Source of the DNA: an uncultured Acidimicrobiaceae bacterium
Lineage (GTDB): Bacteria; Actinomycetota; Acidimicrobiia; Acidimicrobiales; Microtrichaceae
Reading direction: 5' to 3'
DNA length: 8,038 nt
Assembly (NCBI GenBank): GCA_937868025.1
Contig: CALMLJ010000246.1
Location: 1 to 8,038, forward strand
Numbering within the stretch: the first letter of the stretch is position 1; each line of letters begins with the position of its first letter. A program made the position numbers and the translations under genes. Below, piece after piece: positions 1 to 5,286 of the stretch. Under the pieces are notes generated by a model. The model ran no database searches. It was not told the origin of the DNA and saw nothing but the letters and a program-made list of their open reading frames with translations.

Positions 1-61
1 GGTAAAGGCAATGCCCCCATCGGCCGATCACTTCTCCGAGCCAGGACGGCTGTTCAGAACC

Positions 62-79
62 AAAGGAGTGACCCTCATC
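62..79 (+). promoter_or_regulatory. Shine-Dalgarno AAAGGAG and ambiguous start region of the secreted-protein gene
   Basis: A strong ribosome binding site, AAAGGAG, spans 62-68. It cannot serve the GTG at 68-70 because it overlaps that codon, and it lies inside the reading frame if the ATG at 11 is used. The codon at ideal spacing (8 nt) is ATC at 77-79, in frame and directly before the positively charged n-region (RNKKK) of the signal peptide. An ATC initiation codon would be rare (infC uses AUU or related codons) but fits both the ribosome site and the signal peptide. No ATG, GTG or TTG lies at suitable spacing. The upstream ATG at 11 has only a weak AAAGG two bases before it. Confidence 0.5.
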
Positions 80-583
80 CGTAACAAGAAGAAGTTGGTC
101 GGCGCCGCCCTCGCTGTGGCTGCAATTGCCTTCACCGGCGCCGCGTCGACCGCGAGCAACACCGTGGCCGCCGGAGCCGGCCGCCTCGGTTTCAGCGACA
201 CGATCGTGACCGGCGGCACCATCAACGCCATCAACTACACGCTCGACAACACGATGCCCGGCAAGGTCATCGCCGTGAAGATCAACGTCGACGATCTCAC
301 GCCCGCCGCTGTGGTGCGCGTCCAGCTCAGCGCCGAGGCCCCTGTCAACACCGACCCCGACATCCTCACCGAGGTCATCAGCTGCGTGCGTGGTCTCGAG
401 ACCCTCGCCCCCGTCGCCGATGATCCGGGCACTGTCGGTGTCGACGAGTCGGTCCCCGGCAAGTACGACTACGACTGCACCGTGCCGACGACGCCGGACG
501 ACCCCGGTACCGTCGGTGTCGACGAGGCCGATCCGGTCATCTCCGCCGACAAGCTCGAGCACACCTACGTGGCCATCAGCTAG
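68..583 (+). CDS. Small secreted protein, probable SipW-type signal peptidase substrate (TasA/camelysin-like)
   Basis: From the in-frame GTG at 68 this encodes 171 residues. An Arg/Lys-rich n-region (RNKKK) precedes a hydrophobic stretch (LVGAALAVAAIAF) and then TGAASTASNT, a plausible signal peptide with cleavage near STA/S. The mature part starts with a Gly/Thr-rich segment (GFSDTIVTGGTINAI), then PGKVIAVKINV and VVRVQLS, predicted beta strands. That layout (short signal peptide, F-S-D, a G-T-I/L strand, a P-G-x-x-x-x-x-x-V strand) is reminiscent of TasA/camelysin proteins processed by SipW peptidases; I saw this by eye and ran no profile. Two cysteines near the C-terminal half (in ISCVRG and YDCTVP) could form a disulfide. 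The ten-residue unit DDPGTVGVDE occurs twice, 26 residues apart. The next gene is a Ser/His-type signal peptidase, its likely processing enzyme. The ORF stays open back to an ATG at 11, but that adds 19 residues unlike a signal peptide n-region. The start is uncertain (see the 62-79 entry). Confidence 0.75.
   Translation: MTLIRNKKKLVGAALAVAAIAFTGAASTASNTVAAGAGRLGFSDTIVTGGTINAINYTLDNTMPGKVIAVKINVDDLTPAAVVRVQLSAEAPVNTDPDILTEVISCVRGLETLAPVADDPGTVGVDESVPGKYDYDCTVPTTPDDPGTVGVDEADPVISADKLEHTYVAIS
419..526 (+). repeat. Coding direct repeat, two copies of DDPGTVGVDE
   Basis: Copies at 419-448 and 497-526 encode the identical decapeptide DDPGTVGVDE but differ at several third positions (ccg/ccc, ggc/ggt, act/acc, gat/gac), while gtc-ggt-gtc-gac-gag is identical. 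The pattern suggests an older internal duplication kept at protein level. The copies flank a Cys-containing segment (KYDYDCTVP). The acidic D/E-rich composition could bind a divalent cation, but that is speculation. Confidence 0.85.
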
Positions 584-596
584 TCGATCATCACTC

Positions 597-640
597 CCGA
601 ATGGGCAGGCCGGTTCTCCGGCCTGCCCATTCGGCGTTTT
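597..640 (+). terminator. Intrinsic (Rho-independent) terminator of the secreted-protein gene
   Basis: Arm 597-613 (CCGAATGGGCAGGCCGG) is perfectly complementary to arm 618-634, giving a 17-bp GC-rich stem with a TTCT loop at 614-617. A short T run follows (CG then TTTT, 637-640). It starts 13 bp after the TAG stop of the secreted protein. The stem is very stable although the T tract is short, as is common in high-GC actinobacteria. It should largely separate transcription of the upstream gene from the signal peptidase gene downstream, allowing a highly expressed substrate and a lowly expressed peptidase. Confidence 0.9.
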
Positions 641-645
641 CGGGA

Positions 646-668
646 CGGTTCGGACGGTCACCGAACCG
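646..668. repeat. Perfect 8-bp inverted repeat in the leader of the signal peptidase gene
   Basis: CGGTTCGG (646-653) and CCGAACCG (661-668) are exact reverse complements separated by ACGGTCA. The element lies six bases after the T run of the terminator and about 105 bp before the ATG at 773. It could be a second RNA hairpin or an operator for a dimeric regulator; the sequence does not decide. The rest of 669-760 shows only weak partial repeats (CCCCG...CGGGG around 700-724) and no convincing -35/-10 pair. Confidence 0.6.
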
Positions 669-772
669 CAACCGACCGGGGCCGCGTGCCCGGTGACCAC
701 CCCGGAACACCTCAACTTCGGGGATCCCGGGCCGATCGGACCAGTGCGATATCGACTGTTCGAGGTGGAGAG

Positions 773-2881
773 ATGCGGAGAACGAGGGGAGGCGCGCGAC
801 GATGGAGCCGTTGGTCGACGTTTGCGCTCATCCTCGCGGTCGCCGTTGCCCTCTTCCTGCGCTCGAACGTGGCCCTGCTGTCGACAGAGGGAACCAGCAT
901 GGCGCCACGGTTCCACACCGGCGACCTGGCGATCACCGTCGCGGCGTCGAACTACGCGATCGGTGACATCGTGGCCTACAAGGCCCAGCCCGGCGGACAG
1001 GTGGTCCTACACCGCATCATCGAGAAGGCGGGCGACGAGTACCGGTTCAAGGGCGACAACAACTCCTGGGTCGACCCGGTCAAACCCACGACGAAGGATC
1101 TCGTCGGGAAGTTGTGGCTCCGGGTCCCCCGCGCCGGCGCGTTGGTGAATGTCCGGAGCAGGTCCTGGCAGATCGCCCTGCTGGTGATCGCCGCGCTGCT
1201 GATCTTCGGTGGCGGCGCGGCGCACCGCACGCGGCGACGACGGGCCGAGGCCGAGACCGAGGCCGAGACCAACCCGCCCCGCCCGCGACGGCCGGTGAGC
1301 ACGACCGGCGACGTGATCGCCGCGTTGACCTATCCGGGCATCGCCGTCGCCGTGACCCTCCTGCTCGCAGTCCTCGCGTTCCAGCGGCCGGCGAGCAGCC
1401 AGACCACCGCCGCCCGCGAGTACACCCAACAGGTCCGCTACGGCTACACGGCGTCCGCCCCGTCGGGCACCACCTATCCCGATGGCCTCGTGACCACCGG
1501 ATCGCCGATCTTCCTGAAGCTCGTCTCGTCGCTGAAGTTCCAACTCACGTACGACGTGACGGCGAAGTCCGCCATGGTGCACAACGCCGGCGGCACCTAC
1601 TCGATCGACCTGGTCGTCGACGGCCCGGTGTCGTGGCGCCGGACGATCCCACTCCAGCCGACCACGCCGTTCACGGGGCAGAGCTTCTCGTCCGAGGTCG
1701 CCGTCGACATCCCCCAGATCCGCGAGATCGTTGCCGCGAACGCTGCGGAGACCGGGGTGAAGGGCGATGCGATCTCGGTGCGGATCGTGCCGACCGTCAA
1801 CGCCAACGGGTTCATCGACGGGGCGCCGTTCGCGACGACATTCTCCAAGAGCCTCACGATGGACATCGGGCCGACGACCGTGACCCTGTCGACGCAGGGC
1901 AAGAGCGCCGCCCCCACCGCGATGTCCGAGGGTGGCGACATGTCGCAGACGGCTCCGAGCACCGCCGCGACCTCCACGGCCGGGCCGACGCCCGACCAGC
2001 TCACGTCGCTCCAGACGGGCGAGTACCGCGCCGACATCACCAAGCCGAACCGCTTCGAGCTGTTCTCCCGTCGCCTCGACGTGTCCCGGGCCCGGCTCAT
2101 GACCGGGGCCGCTCTGGTCATGGCGTTGATCTGGATGGCGGTCGCCGCTGCGACGCAGGACCGCCTGCGGCACCGCTCCGAGTCGACCCGCATCACCCAC
2201 CGCTACCGCGAGCACATCGTCGAGGTGACGTCGCTGTCCCCCGCCGACCAGGTGGTCGATGTCGCCACGATCGCCGCCCTGGTCAAGATCGCCGACCAGA
2301 GCGGTCGGTTCATGCTGCATCTCACCGGGGGGCCGGCCGACCTCTTCGTCGTGGACGACGACGGCACGCGCTACCGGTACGTGAGCGGGTCACCGCCGAC
2401 CGCGTCGACCGGCCCACCCGAACCTGCGAGGGAGTCGCCCCCACCGCCGATTGCCTTCCTGGAGCCGCAACCCGAGCAGGCGCCCGTGCTCGACACGGCG
2501 CCCGTGCTCGAAACGGAACCCGAGCCCGAACTCGTCCCAGAACCAGAACCAGAACCCGAGTCCGAACCGCAGCCTGCGGCCGGGCTCATCGTCGCGTCCG
2601 ACGCTCCAGCGACCGACGCGCCAGCGACCGACGCGGTGTTCCGTGCGCTGCTCGGAAGCGACGGATTCTTCGACCGCGAACCGGCACACGACCCCGGGAC
2701 ACCACCCCCGTTCGTCCCAGCGCCGGCGTCGCACGACGCCGGGAGTCCTCCGCCGTTCTTCGGGGTCGCCCCCGCCGGCCCGCCGCCGCCGGCGAGCCTC
2801 GATCACGCGATCCGGCTGACGCCCCTCACCGAGGCCGAGCGGATCGAACTCGGGATCGACGAATCGATCAACCGGCCGTGA
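773..2881 (+). CDS. S26B-type (SipW/archaeal-like) signal peptidase fused to a DUF5305-like membrane protein
   Basis: The protein has 702 residues from the ATG at 773, preceded by AGGTGG (763-768). An earlier in-frame ATG at 686 adds 29 poor residues and was not chosen. Segment 17-36 is membrane-spanning. The peptidase follows: EGTSM with nucleophile Ser42, VLHRII with His80 replacing the bacterial Lys general base, and FKGDNN with Asp95, diagnostic of the Ser/His class (SipW, Sec11, archaeal type). A second membrane segment is at about 133-150, then an RTRRRR stop-transfer cluster and an Ala/Glu linker, and a third at about 185-203. Residues 205-441 form a likely extracytoplasmic beta-rich domain beginning near YTQQVRYGYTASAP. 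A fourth segment (443-462) leads to a cytoplasmic domain containing IAALVKIADQ and FVVDDDGTRYRY. This arrangement resembles DUF5305 proteins as I recall them. The tail (about 545-702) is Pro/Glu-rich and repetitive, ending in a conserved-looking TEAERIELGIDES. Ordinary signal peptidases of this class are roughly 150-200 residues, so this is an unusual fusion. It probably processes the upstream secreted protein. Confidence 0.85.
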   Translation: MRRTRGGARRWSRWSTFALILAVAVALFLRSNVALLSTEGTSMAPRFHTGDLAITVAASNYAIGDIVAYKAQPGGQVVLHRIIEKAGDEYRFKGDNNSWVDPVKPTTKDLVGKLWLRVPRAGALVNVRSRSWQIALLVIAALLIFGGGAAHRTRRRRAEAETEAETNPPRPRRPVSTTGDVIAALTYPGIAVAVTLLLAVLAFQRPASSQTTAAREYTQQVRYGYTASAPSGTTYPDGLVTTGSPIFLKLVSSLKFQLTYDVTAKSAMVHNAGGTYSIDLVVDGPVSWRRTIPLQPTTPFTGQSFSSEVAVDIPQIREIVAANAAETGVKGDAISVRIVPTVNANGFIDGAPFATTFSKSLTMDIGPTTVTLSTQGKSAAPTAMSEGGDMSQTAPSTAATSTAGPTPDQLTSLQTGEYRADITKPNRFELFSRRLDVSRARLMTGAALVMALIWMAVAAATQDRLRHRSESTRITHRYREHIVEVTSLSPADQVVDVATIAALVKIADQSGRFMLHLTGGPADLFVVDDDGTRYRYVSGSPPTASTGPPEPARESPPPPIAFLEPQPEQAPVLDTAPVLETEPEPELVPEPEPEPESEPQPAAGLIVASDAPATDAPATDAVFRALLGSDGFFDREPAHDPGTPPPFVPAPASHDAGSPPPFFGVAPAGPPPPASLDHAIRLTPLTEAERIELGIDESINRP
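2480..2515 (+). repeat. 18-bp tandem repeat, two copies (APVLDT/APVLET)
   Basis: Units 2480-2497 and 2498-2515 match at 17 of 18 positions, differing only in GAC versus GAA. They encode APVLDT-APVLET in the low-complexity tail of the signal peptidase fusion. The near identity indicates a recent duplication by slippage or unequal exchange. Confidence 0.9.
2516..2569 (+). repeat. Glu-Pro repeat tract with CCAGAA microsatellite
   Basis: The tract encodes alternating Glu and Pro (EPEPELVPEPEPEPESEP). Within it CCAGAA occurs three times perfectly at 2537-2554. CCA and GAA are otherwise minority codons in this G/C-ending gene set, so the tract looks like a recent local expansion. EP repeats form extended, rigid cytoplasmic or wall-spanning linkers in other proteins. 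Length variation between strains is likely. Confidence 0.85.
2591..2635 (+). repeat. 15-bp tandem repeat, two perfect copies plus one degenerate (PATDA)
   Basis: CCAGCGACCGACGCG occurs at 2606-2620 and again, identical, at 2621-2635. A diverged unit (2591-2605, encoding VASDA) precedes them. All units are in frame, giving VASDA-PATDA-PATDA in the tail of the signal peptidase fusion. A related protein-level repeat, HDPGTPPPF/HDAGSPPPF, lies further downstream. Confidence 0.85.
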
Positions 2882-3617
2882 TGCCGGTGTCGGCGCTGAC
2901 GATCGCGCCGTGCATCGCCGATGCCGCCGGCGACGCCACGAACAGGACGACCTCGGCGATCTCCTCGGGCTTCGACATCTTGCGGTATCCCATGAACGGC
3001 TGGACGAGCGCCCAATCGGTGTCGTCGGGGAACGTCGCCGACTTGACCAAGGGCGTCTCGATGCCGCCGGGGGCCACGGCATTGATGCGGATCTTCGACT
3101 TCACGTACTCCATGGCCAGCGAGCGGGTGAGGTTGACGACCGCCGCCTTCGACGCCGCGTAGACCGCGGTGTACGCCTGGCCCATCAGGCCGGCGTTGGA
3201 GGCGACGTTGACGATGTTGCCGCGGGAGTCGAGCAGGTGCGGAATTGCCGCCTGGCACATCCAGAACGTGCCGCGGACGTTGACGTTGAACACGAGGTCG
3301 TAGTCGGCCTCGGTGAAGTCGACGGCGTGGCCGGCGCGCAACACACCGGCACAGTTGATGAGGACGTCGAGCTGGCCGAACTCGTCCATCTCGTTGGCGA
3401 TCAGACCGTGGGCGGTCATGCGGTCGGAGATGTCACCGACGCCGAACGACATCGTGCCGCCGGCAGCCTGCACGAGCCCCTGGGTCTCGGCAAGACCGGC
3501 CTCGTTGAGGTCGACGCCGTAGACCTTGGCGCCTTCGGCCGCGAGCTGCTGGGCCACCGAGCGACCGAGCCCCGATGCCGCGCCCGTCACCACTGCTGAT
3601 CGACCTTCGAACCGCAT
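2868..3617 (-). CDS. Short-chain dehydrogenase/reductase (classical SDR, NAD type)
   Basis: The 249-residue protein has the usual length of classical SDRs and catalyses NAD(P)-dependent alcohol/ketone oxidoreduction in the cytoplasm; its substrate cannot be read from sequence. Key motifs: TGAASGLG (11-18) for the dinucleotide, Asp36 at the end of the second strand (VYGVDLN), predicting NAD(H) rather than NADP(H), NCAG at 88-91, and the full tetrad Asn113, Ser140, Tyr153, Lys157 (YAASK). PGGIETPL follows the active site as expected. The ATG at 3617-3615 is preceded on the - strand by AAGGGGAG (3630-3623) with 5-nt spacing. The gene is divergent from the 3683 gene over 65 bp that contain a palindromic operator, so the two may be co-regulated and act in one catabolic pathway. 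Its 3' end overlaps the signal peptidase fusion tail-to-tail by 14 bp, with no terminator visible. Confidence 0.95.
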   Translation of the reverse strand: MRFEGRSAVVTGAASGLGRSVAQQLAAEGAKVYGVDLNEAGLAETQGLVQAAGGTMSFGVGDISDRMTAHGLIANEMDEFGQLDVLINCAGVLRAGHAVDFTEADYDLVFNVNVRGTFWMCQAAIPHLLDSRGNIVNVASNAGLMGQAYTAVYAASKAAVVNLTRSLAMEYVKSKIRINAVAPGGIETPLVKSATFPDDTDWALVQPFMGYRKMSKPEEIAEVVLFVASPAASAMHGAIVSADTGITAG

Positions 3618-3622
3618 ACCGA

Positions 3623-3630
3623 CTCCCCTT
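3623..3630 (-). promoter_or_regulatory. Ribosome binding site of the SDR gene
   Basis: Read on the - strand, AAGGGGAG sits 5 nt before the ATG at 3617 and fixes that start. Its presence contrasts with the divergent gene at 3683, which has no ribosome binding site. Confidence 0.75.
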
Positions 3631-3647
3631 TGGAATGCCCGTCGGCC

Positions 3648-3683
3648 TGAGAATCTGACGGAGCGTCAGGTACGGTAGCCGCA
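3648..3683 (+). promoter_or_regulatory. Predicted leaderless promoter of the 3683 gene
   Basis: TACGGT at 3671-3676 fits the actinobacterial -10 pattern TAnnnT. Counting its last T as -7 puts +1 exactly on the A of the ATG at 3683, so the transcript would be leaderless; consistently, no Shine-Dalgarno sequence precedes this ATG. A weak -35 candidate, TGAGAA (3648-3653), lies 17 bp upstream. The reverse complement (TACCGT, 3677-3672) could serve as a -10 for the divergent SDR gene, but that is weaker. Confidence 0.6.
3655..3669. promoter_or_regulatory. Palindromic operator, probably for a TetR-family repressor
   Basis: CTGACG (3655-3660), GAG, CGTCAG (3664-3669) is a perfect 6-bp inverted repeat with a 3-bp spacer. 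It falls inside the -35/-10 spacer of the predicted leaderless promoter, where bound repressor would block RNA polymerase, and it lies between two divergent genes. TGACG...CGTCA half-sites are typical of TetR-family operators upstream of lipid and aromatic catabolic genes in actinobacteria. The regulator is not encoded in this window. Confidence 0.6.
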
Positions 3684-4486
3684 TGGATGACTACCCCGTG
3701 AAACTCGGTGCGATGCTCTACACCCTCGTCGACCCCGAGCGGGGCCACGAGGTGGCCTACAACCGCTGGTACGAACGGGATCACTTCTACGGCGGCTGCA
3801 TGATCGGCCCCGGCATCCTCGCCGGCAGCCGGTGGGTCGCGACCAAGCCGTACAAGGACCTCCGCTTCCCCGCCGACTCCGGCGTCGCCATCCCGACCGA
3901 GGCCGGCAGCTACCTGGCCACCTACTTCGTACAGAAGGGCCACGAGGCCGAGCACTTCGCGTGGACGTCACCGCAGGTCTTCGAGCTCTACAAGGAAGGC
4001 CGCGGGTTCGAGGAGCGCATCCACGCCCACACGGCGCTCTACACCCACCAGAAGCCGTTCTACCGTGATGACGACGGCGTGCCGGTCGAGCTCGCGCTCG
4101 ACCACCGCTTCGCCGGCCTCGTGTCGGTGCACGTCGACCGTGCCGAGGGTGTGAAGCACCCGCAGTTCGACGAATGGTTCGAGGCCGAGGGTGCACCGCT
4201 GTTGCTGGGCGCGGATTCCTCCGTTGCCATTGCCTGCTCGTGGCGCCCGATCATCCCTCGTGAGGGCGAAGGCGCGTCCCCCATGAAGCTCGGCTCAGGC
4301 CCCGGCACCCTGCAGCGCACGATGCAGCTGTTCTTCCTCGACTCCGAGCCCGCGCAGCACTGGCAGCGCTTCGTCGACTACGCCGCCGCCGTCGACGCCT
4401 CGGGCCTCGCAACGGTGACGCTCGCCGCGCCGTTCATCCCGACGATCCCGGGTACGGACACGTACGCGGACCAGCTCTGGGACTGA
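3683..4486 (+). CDS. Conserved protein of unknown function with repeated ferredoxin-like (dimeric alpha/beta barrel) units
   Basis: The protein has 267 residues and no signal peptide or membrane segment, so it should be cytoplasmic. The opening LGAMLYTLVDPE...YNRWYERDHFYGG...LAGSRWVA (8-53) resembles hypothetical proteins of mycobacteria and relatives and the EthD/dimeric alpha-beta barrel layout: strand, helix with Trp/Tyr/acid, strand ending in SRWVA. Residues 146-190 repeat the pattern (LVSVHVD, FDEWFEAEG, VAIACSWRPI), and 214-255 show a third, shorter strand-helix-strand unit (MQLFFLD, WQRFVDYAAAV, TVTLAAPF). Conserved-looking residues in unit one are His34, Tyr26, Trp29 and Tyr30. No catalytic motif is recognised and no reaction is proposed. 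The divergent SDR and shared operator suggest a linked catabolic role. The ATG at 3683 is chosen because the -10 places transcription start on it. Confidence 0.85.
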   Translation: MDDYPVKLGAMLYTLVDPERGHEVAYNRWYERDHFYGGCMIGPGILAGSRWVATKPYKDLRFPADSGVAIPTEAGSYLATYFVQKGHEAEHFAWTSPQVFELYKEGRGFEERIHAHTALYTHQKPFYRDDDGVPVELALDHRFAGLVSVHVDRAEGVKHPQFDEWFEAEGAPLLLGADSSVAIACSWRPIIPREGEGASPMKLGSGPGTLQRTMQLFFLDSEPAQHWQRFVDYAAAVDASGLATVTLAAPFIPTIPGTDTYADQLWD

Positions 4487-4497
4487 GCCCTCGCCCA

Positions 4498-4519
4498 ACT
4501 GACCGAAACGCGCGTCAGT
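4498..4519. repeat. Short inverted repeat between convergent gene ends
   Basis: ACTGAC (4498-4503) and GTCAGT (4514-4519) are complementary with a 10-nt loop. It spans the 28-bp gap between the stops of the 3683 gene and the dienelactone hydrolase gene. A weak bidirectional terminator is possible, but there is no T run and the stem is short, so it may be chance. Confidence 0.3.
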
Positions 4520-5174
4520 CCTTGAGGAAGTCGAGCGTGCGCTGCCACGCCAGTTCGGCGGCAGCCTCGTCGTAGTGCCCGTCGACACCCGCCTCGGCGA
4601 ACCAATGGCGTGTGTCCGCGTAGTGCCACATCTCGGGGTCGCGACCCAGCTCGAACAGATCGGCCTCGAGGAGCACAACATCGTCAGCGCTCACGAGGTC
4701 GTCGTTCTCTGCGAAGTGGCCCTGCACACTCGCGGCCATGTCGGCGAAGTCGATCGTCTGGCTGCCGTAGTAGGCGACGACCTTGTGGAACGACTCCGGC
4801 TGACGGGTTGCGGCCCACAACGCCCAGGACGCTCCCATCGAGAATCCGATCACGGCGACCGGCCCGGCGGGTTCGTCGGTCGCGGACCGGAGCGCCACCG
4901 CGCTCGACAGCACGAGGTTGGCCGTGGTGTTCGGGTCGGTCTCGCCCAACTCGAGCTCGGCCTCCGCGGCGGTCTCGGGGAGGGCGCCGCCCATCAGGTC
5001 GGGTGCCAGCACCACGAACCCCTCGTCACACAGGCGGTTGCAGAAATCCTTGATGCCGCGGGTGAGCCCCCACCACGACGACAGCACCAGCACGCCGGGG
5101 CCGGTGCCCTCGCCGTCCTCGCCAGGCCGCACGAGATAGGCCTGGCCGGCGCTCCGCCGGCGGCCGAAGGTCAT
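4515..5174 (-). CDS. Dienelactone hydrolase family alpha/beta hydrolase
   Basis: The 219-residue protein has the normal length for the dienelactone hydrolase (DLH) family. In order: PGVLVLSSWWGL (26-37, strand and oxyanion region), FCNRLCDEGFVVLAPDL (44-60), the nucleophile elbow VIGFSMG with Ser112, HFAENDDLV carrying the acid Asp158 or 159, and TRHWF with His190. The classic enzyme of chloroaromatic degradation uses Cys in G-x-C-x-G and a Glu before the first loop; here these are Ser and a Ser/Trp pair. Ser-type DLH relatives with a WWGL motif are frequent in actinobacteria, so this is probably a general esterase or lactonase of unknown substrate and the DLH reaction should not be assumed. 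I chose the ATG at 5174-5172. A GTG at 5219 would add 15 residues (VTDDSGAAPGDDASF), and neither has a clear ribosome site. The frame stays open to 5645, but that extension is antisense to the next gene. Confidence 0.9.
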   Translation of the reverse strand: MTFGRRRSAGQAYLVRPGEDGEGTGPGVLVLSSWWGLTRGIKDFCNRLCDEGFVVLAPDLMGGALPETAAEAELELGETDPNTTANLVLSSAVALRSATDEPAGPVAVIGFSMGASWALWAATRQPESFHKVVAYYGSQTIDFADMAASVQGHFAENDDLVSADDVVLLEADLFELGRDPEMWHYADTRHWFAEAGVDGHYDEAAAELAWQRTLDFLKD

Positions 5175-5272
5175 GAAGGATGCGTCGTCGCCGGGGGCGG
5201 CGCCTGAATCGTCGGTCACGGCGCCCAGCCTGCCACGCCGATCGGGCCTCGCCCGCCGCAGTTCCGCACCGG

Positions 5273-5278
5273 TATGGT
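5273..5278 (+). promoter_or_regulatory. Predicted -10 element of the sulfotransferase-like gene
   Basis: TATGGT matches TAnnnT and ends 8 bp before the ATG at 5287, predicting transcription start at about 5285-5287, a leaderless or nearly leaderless mRNA. No ribosome binding site precedes this ATG, which supports the idea. No clear -35 element is visible. Confidence 0.5.
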
Positions 5279-5286
5279 CGTCGCCG

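Noticed and set aside
700..724. CCCCG...CGGGG inverted repeat in the peptidase leader
   Set aside because: Only 5-bp arms with a 14-nt loop; such pairs are expected by chance at this GC content.
744..757. Possible -10 element (GATATC/TATCGA) before the peptidase gene
   Set aside because: It does not end in T as TAnnnT requires and has no matching -35; too weak to call.
686..772. Upstream ATG at 686 as start of the signal peptidase fusion
   Set aside because: The extra 29 residues do not resemble the family N-terminus, and AGGTGG lies just before the ATG at 773.
1007..2320. Long antisense open frame (437 codons) over the peptidase gene, - strand
   Set aside because: Composition is Arg/Gly/His/Asp-rich with no domain or membrane pattern, as expected for the antisense frame of a high-GC gene. 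The + strand frame has clear catalytic motifs.
1114..3162. Long open frame (682 codons) on the + strand overlapping the peptidase and SDR genes
   Set aside because: It is extremely Arg/Pro/Asp-rich, runs across two genes of opposite orientation and has no recognisable motif: an out-of-frame artefact of high GC.
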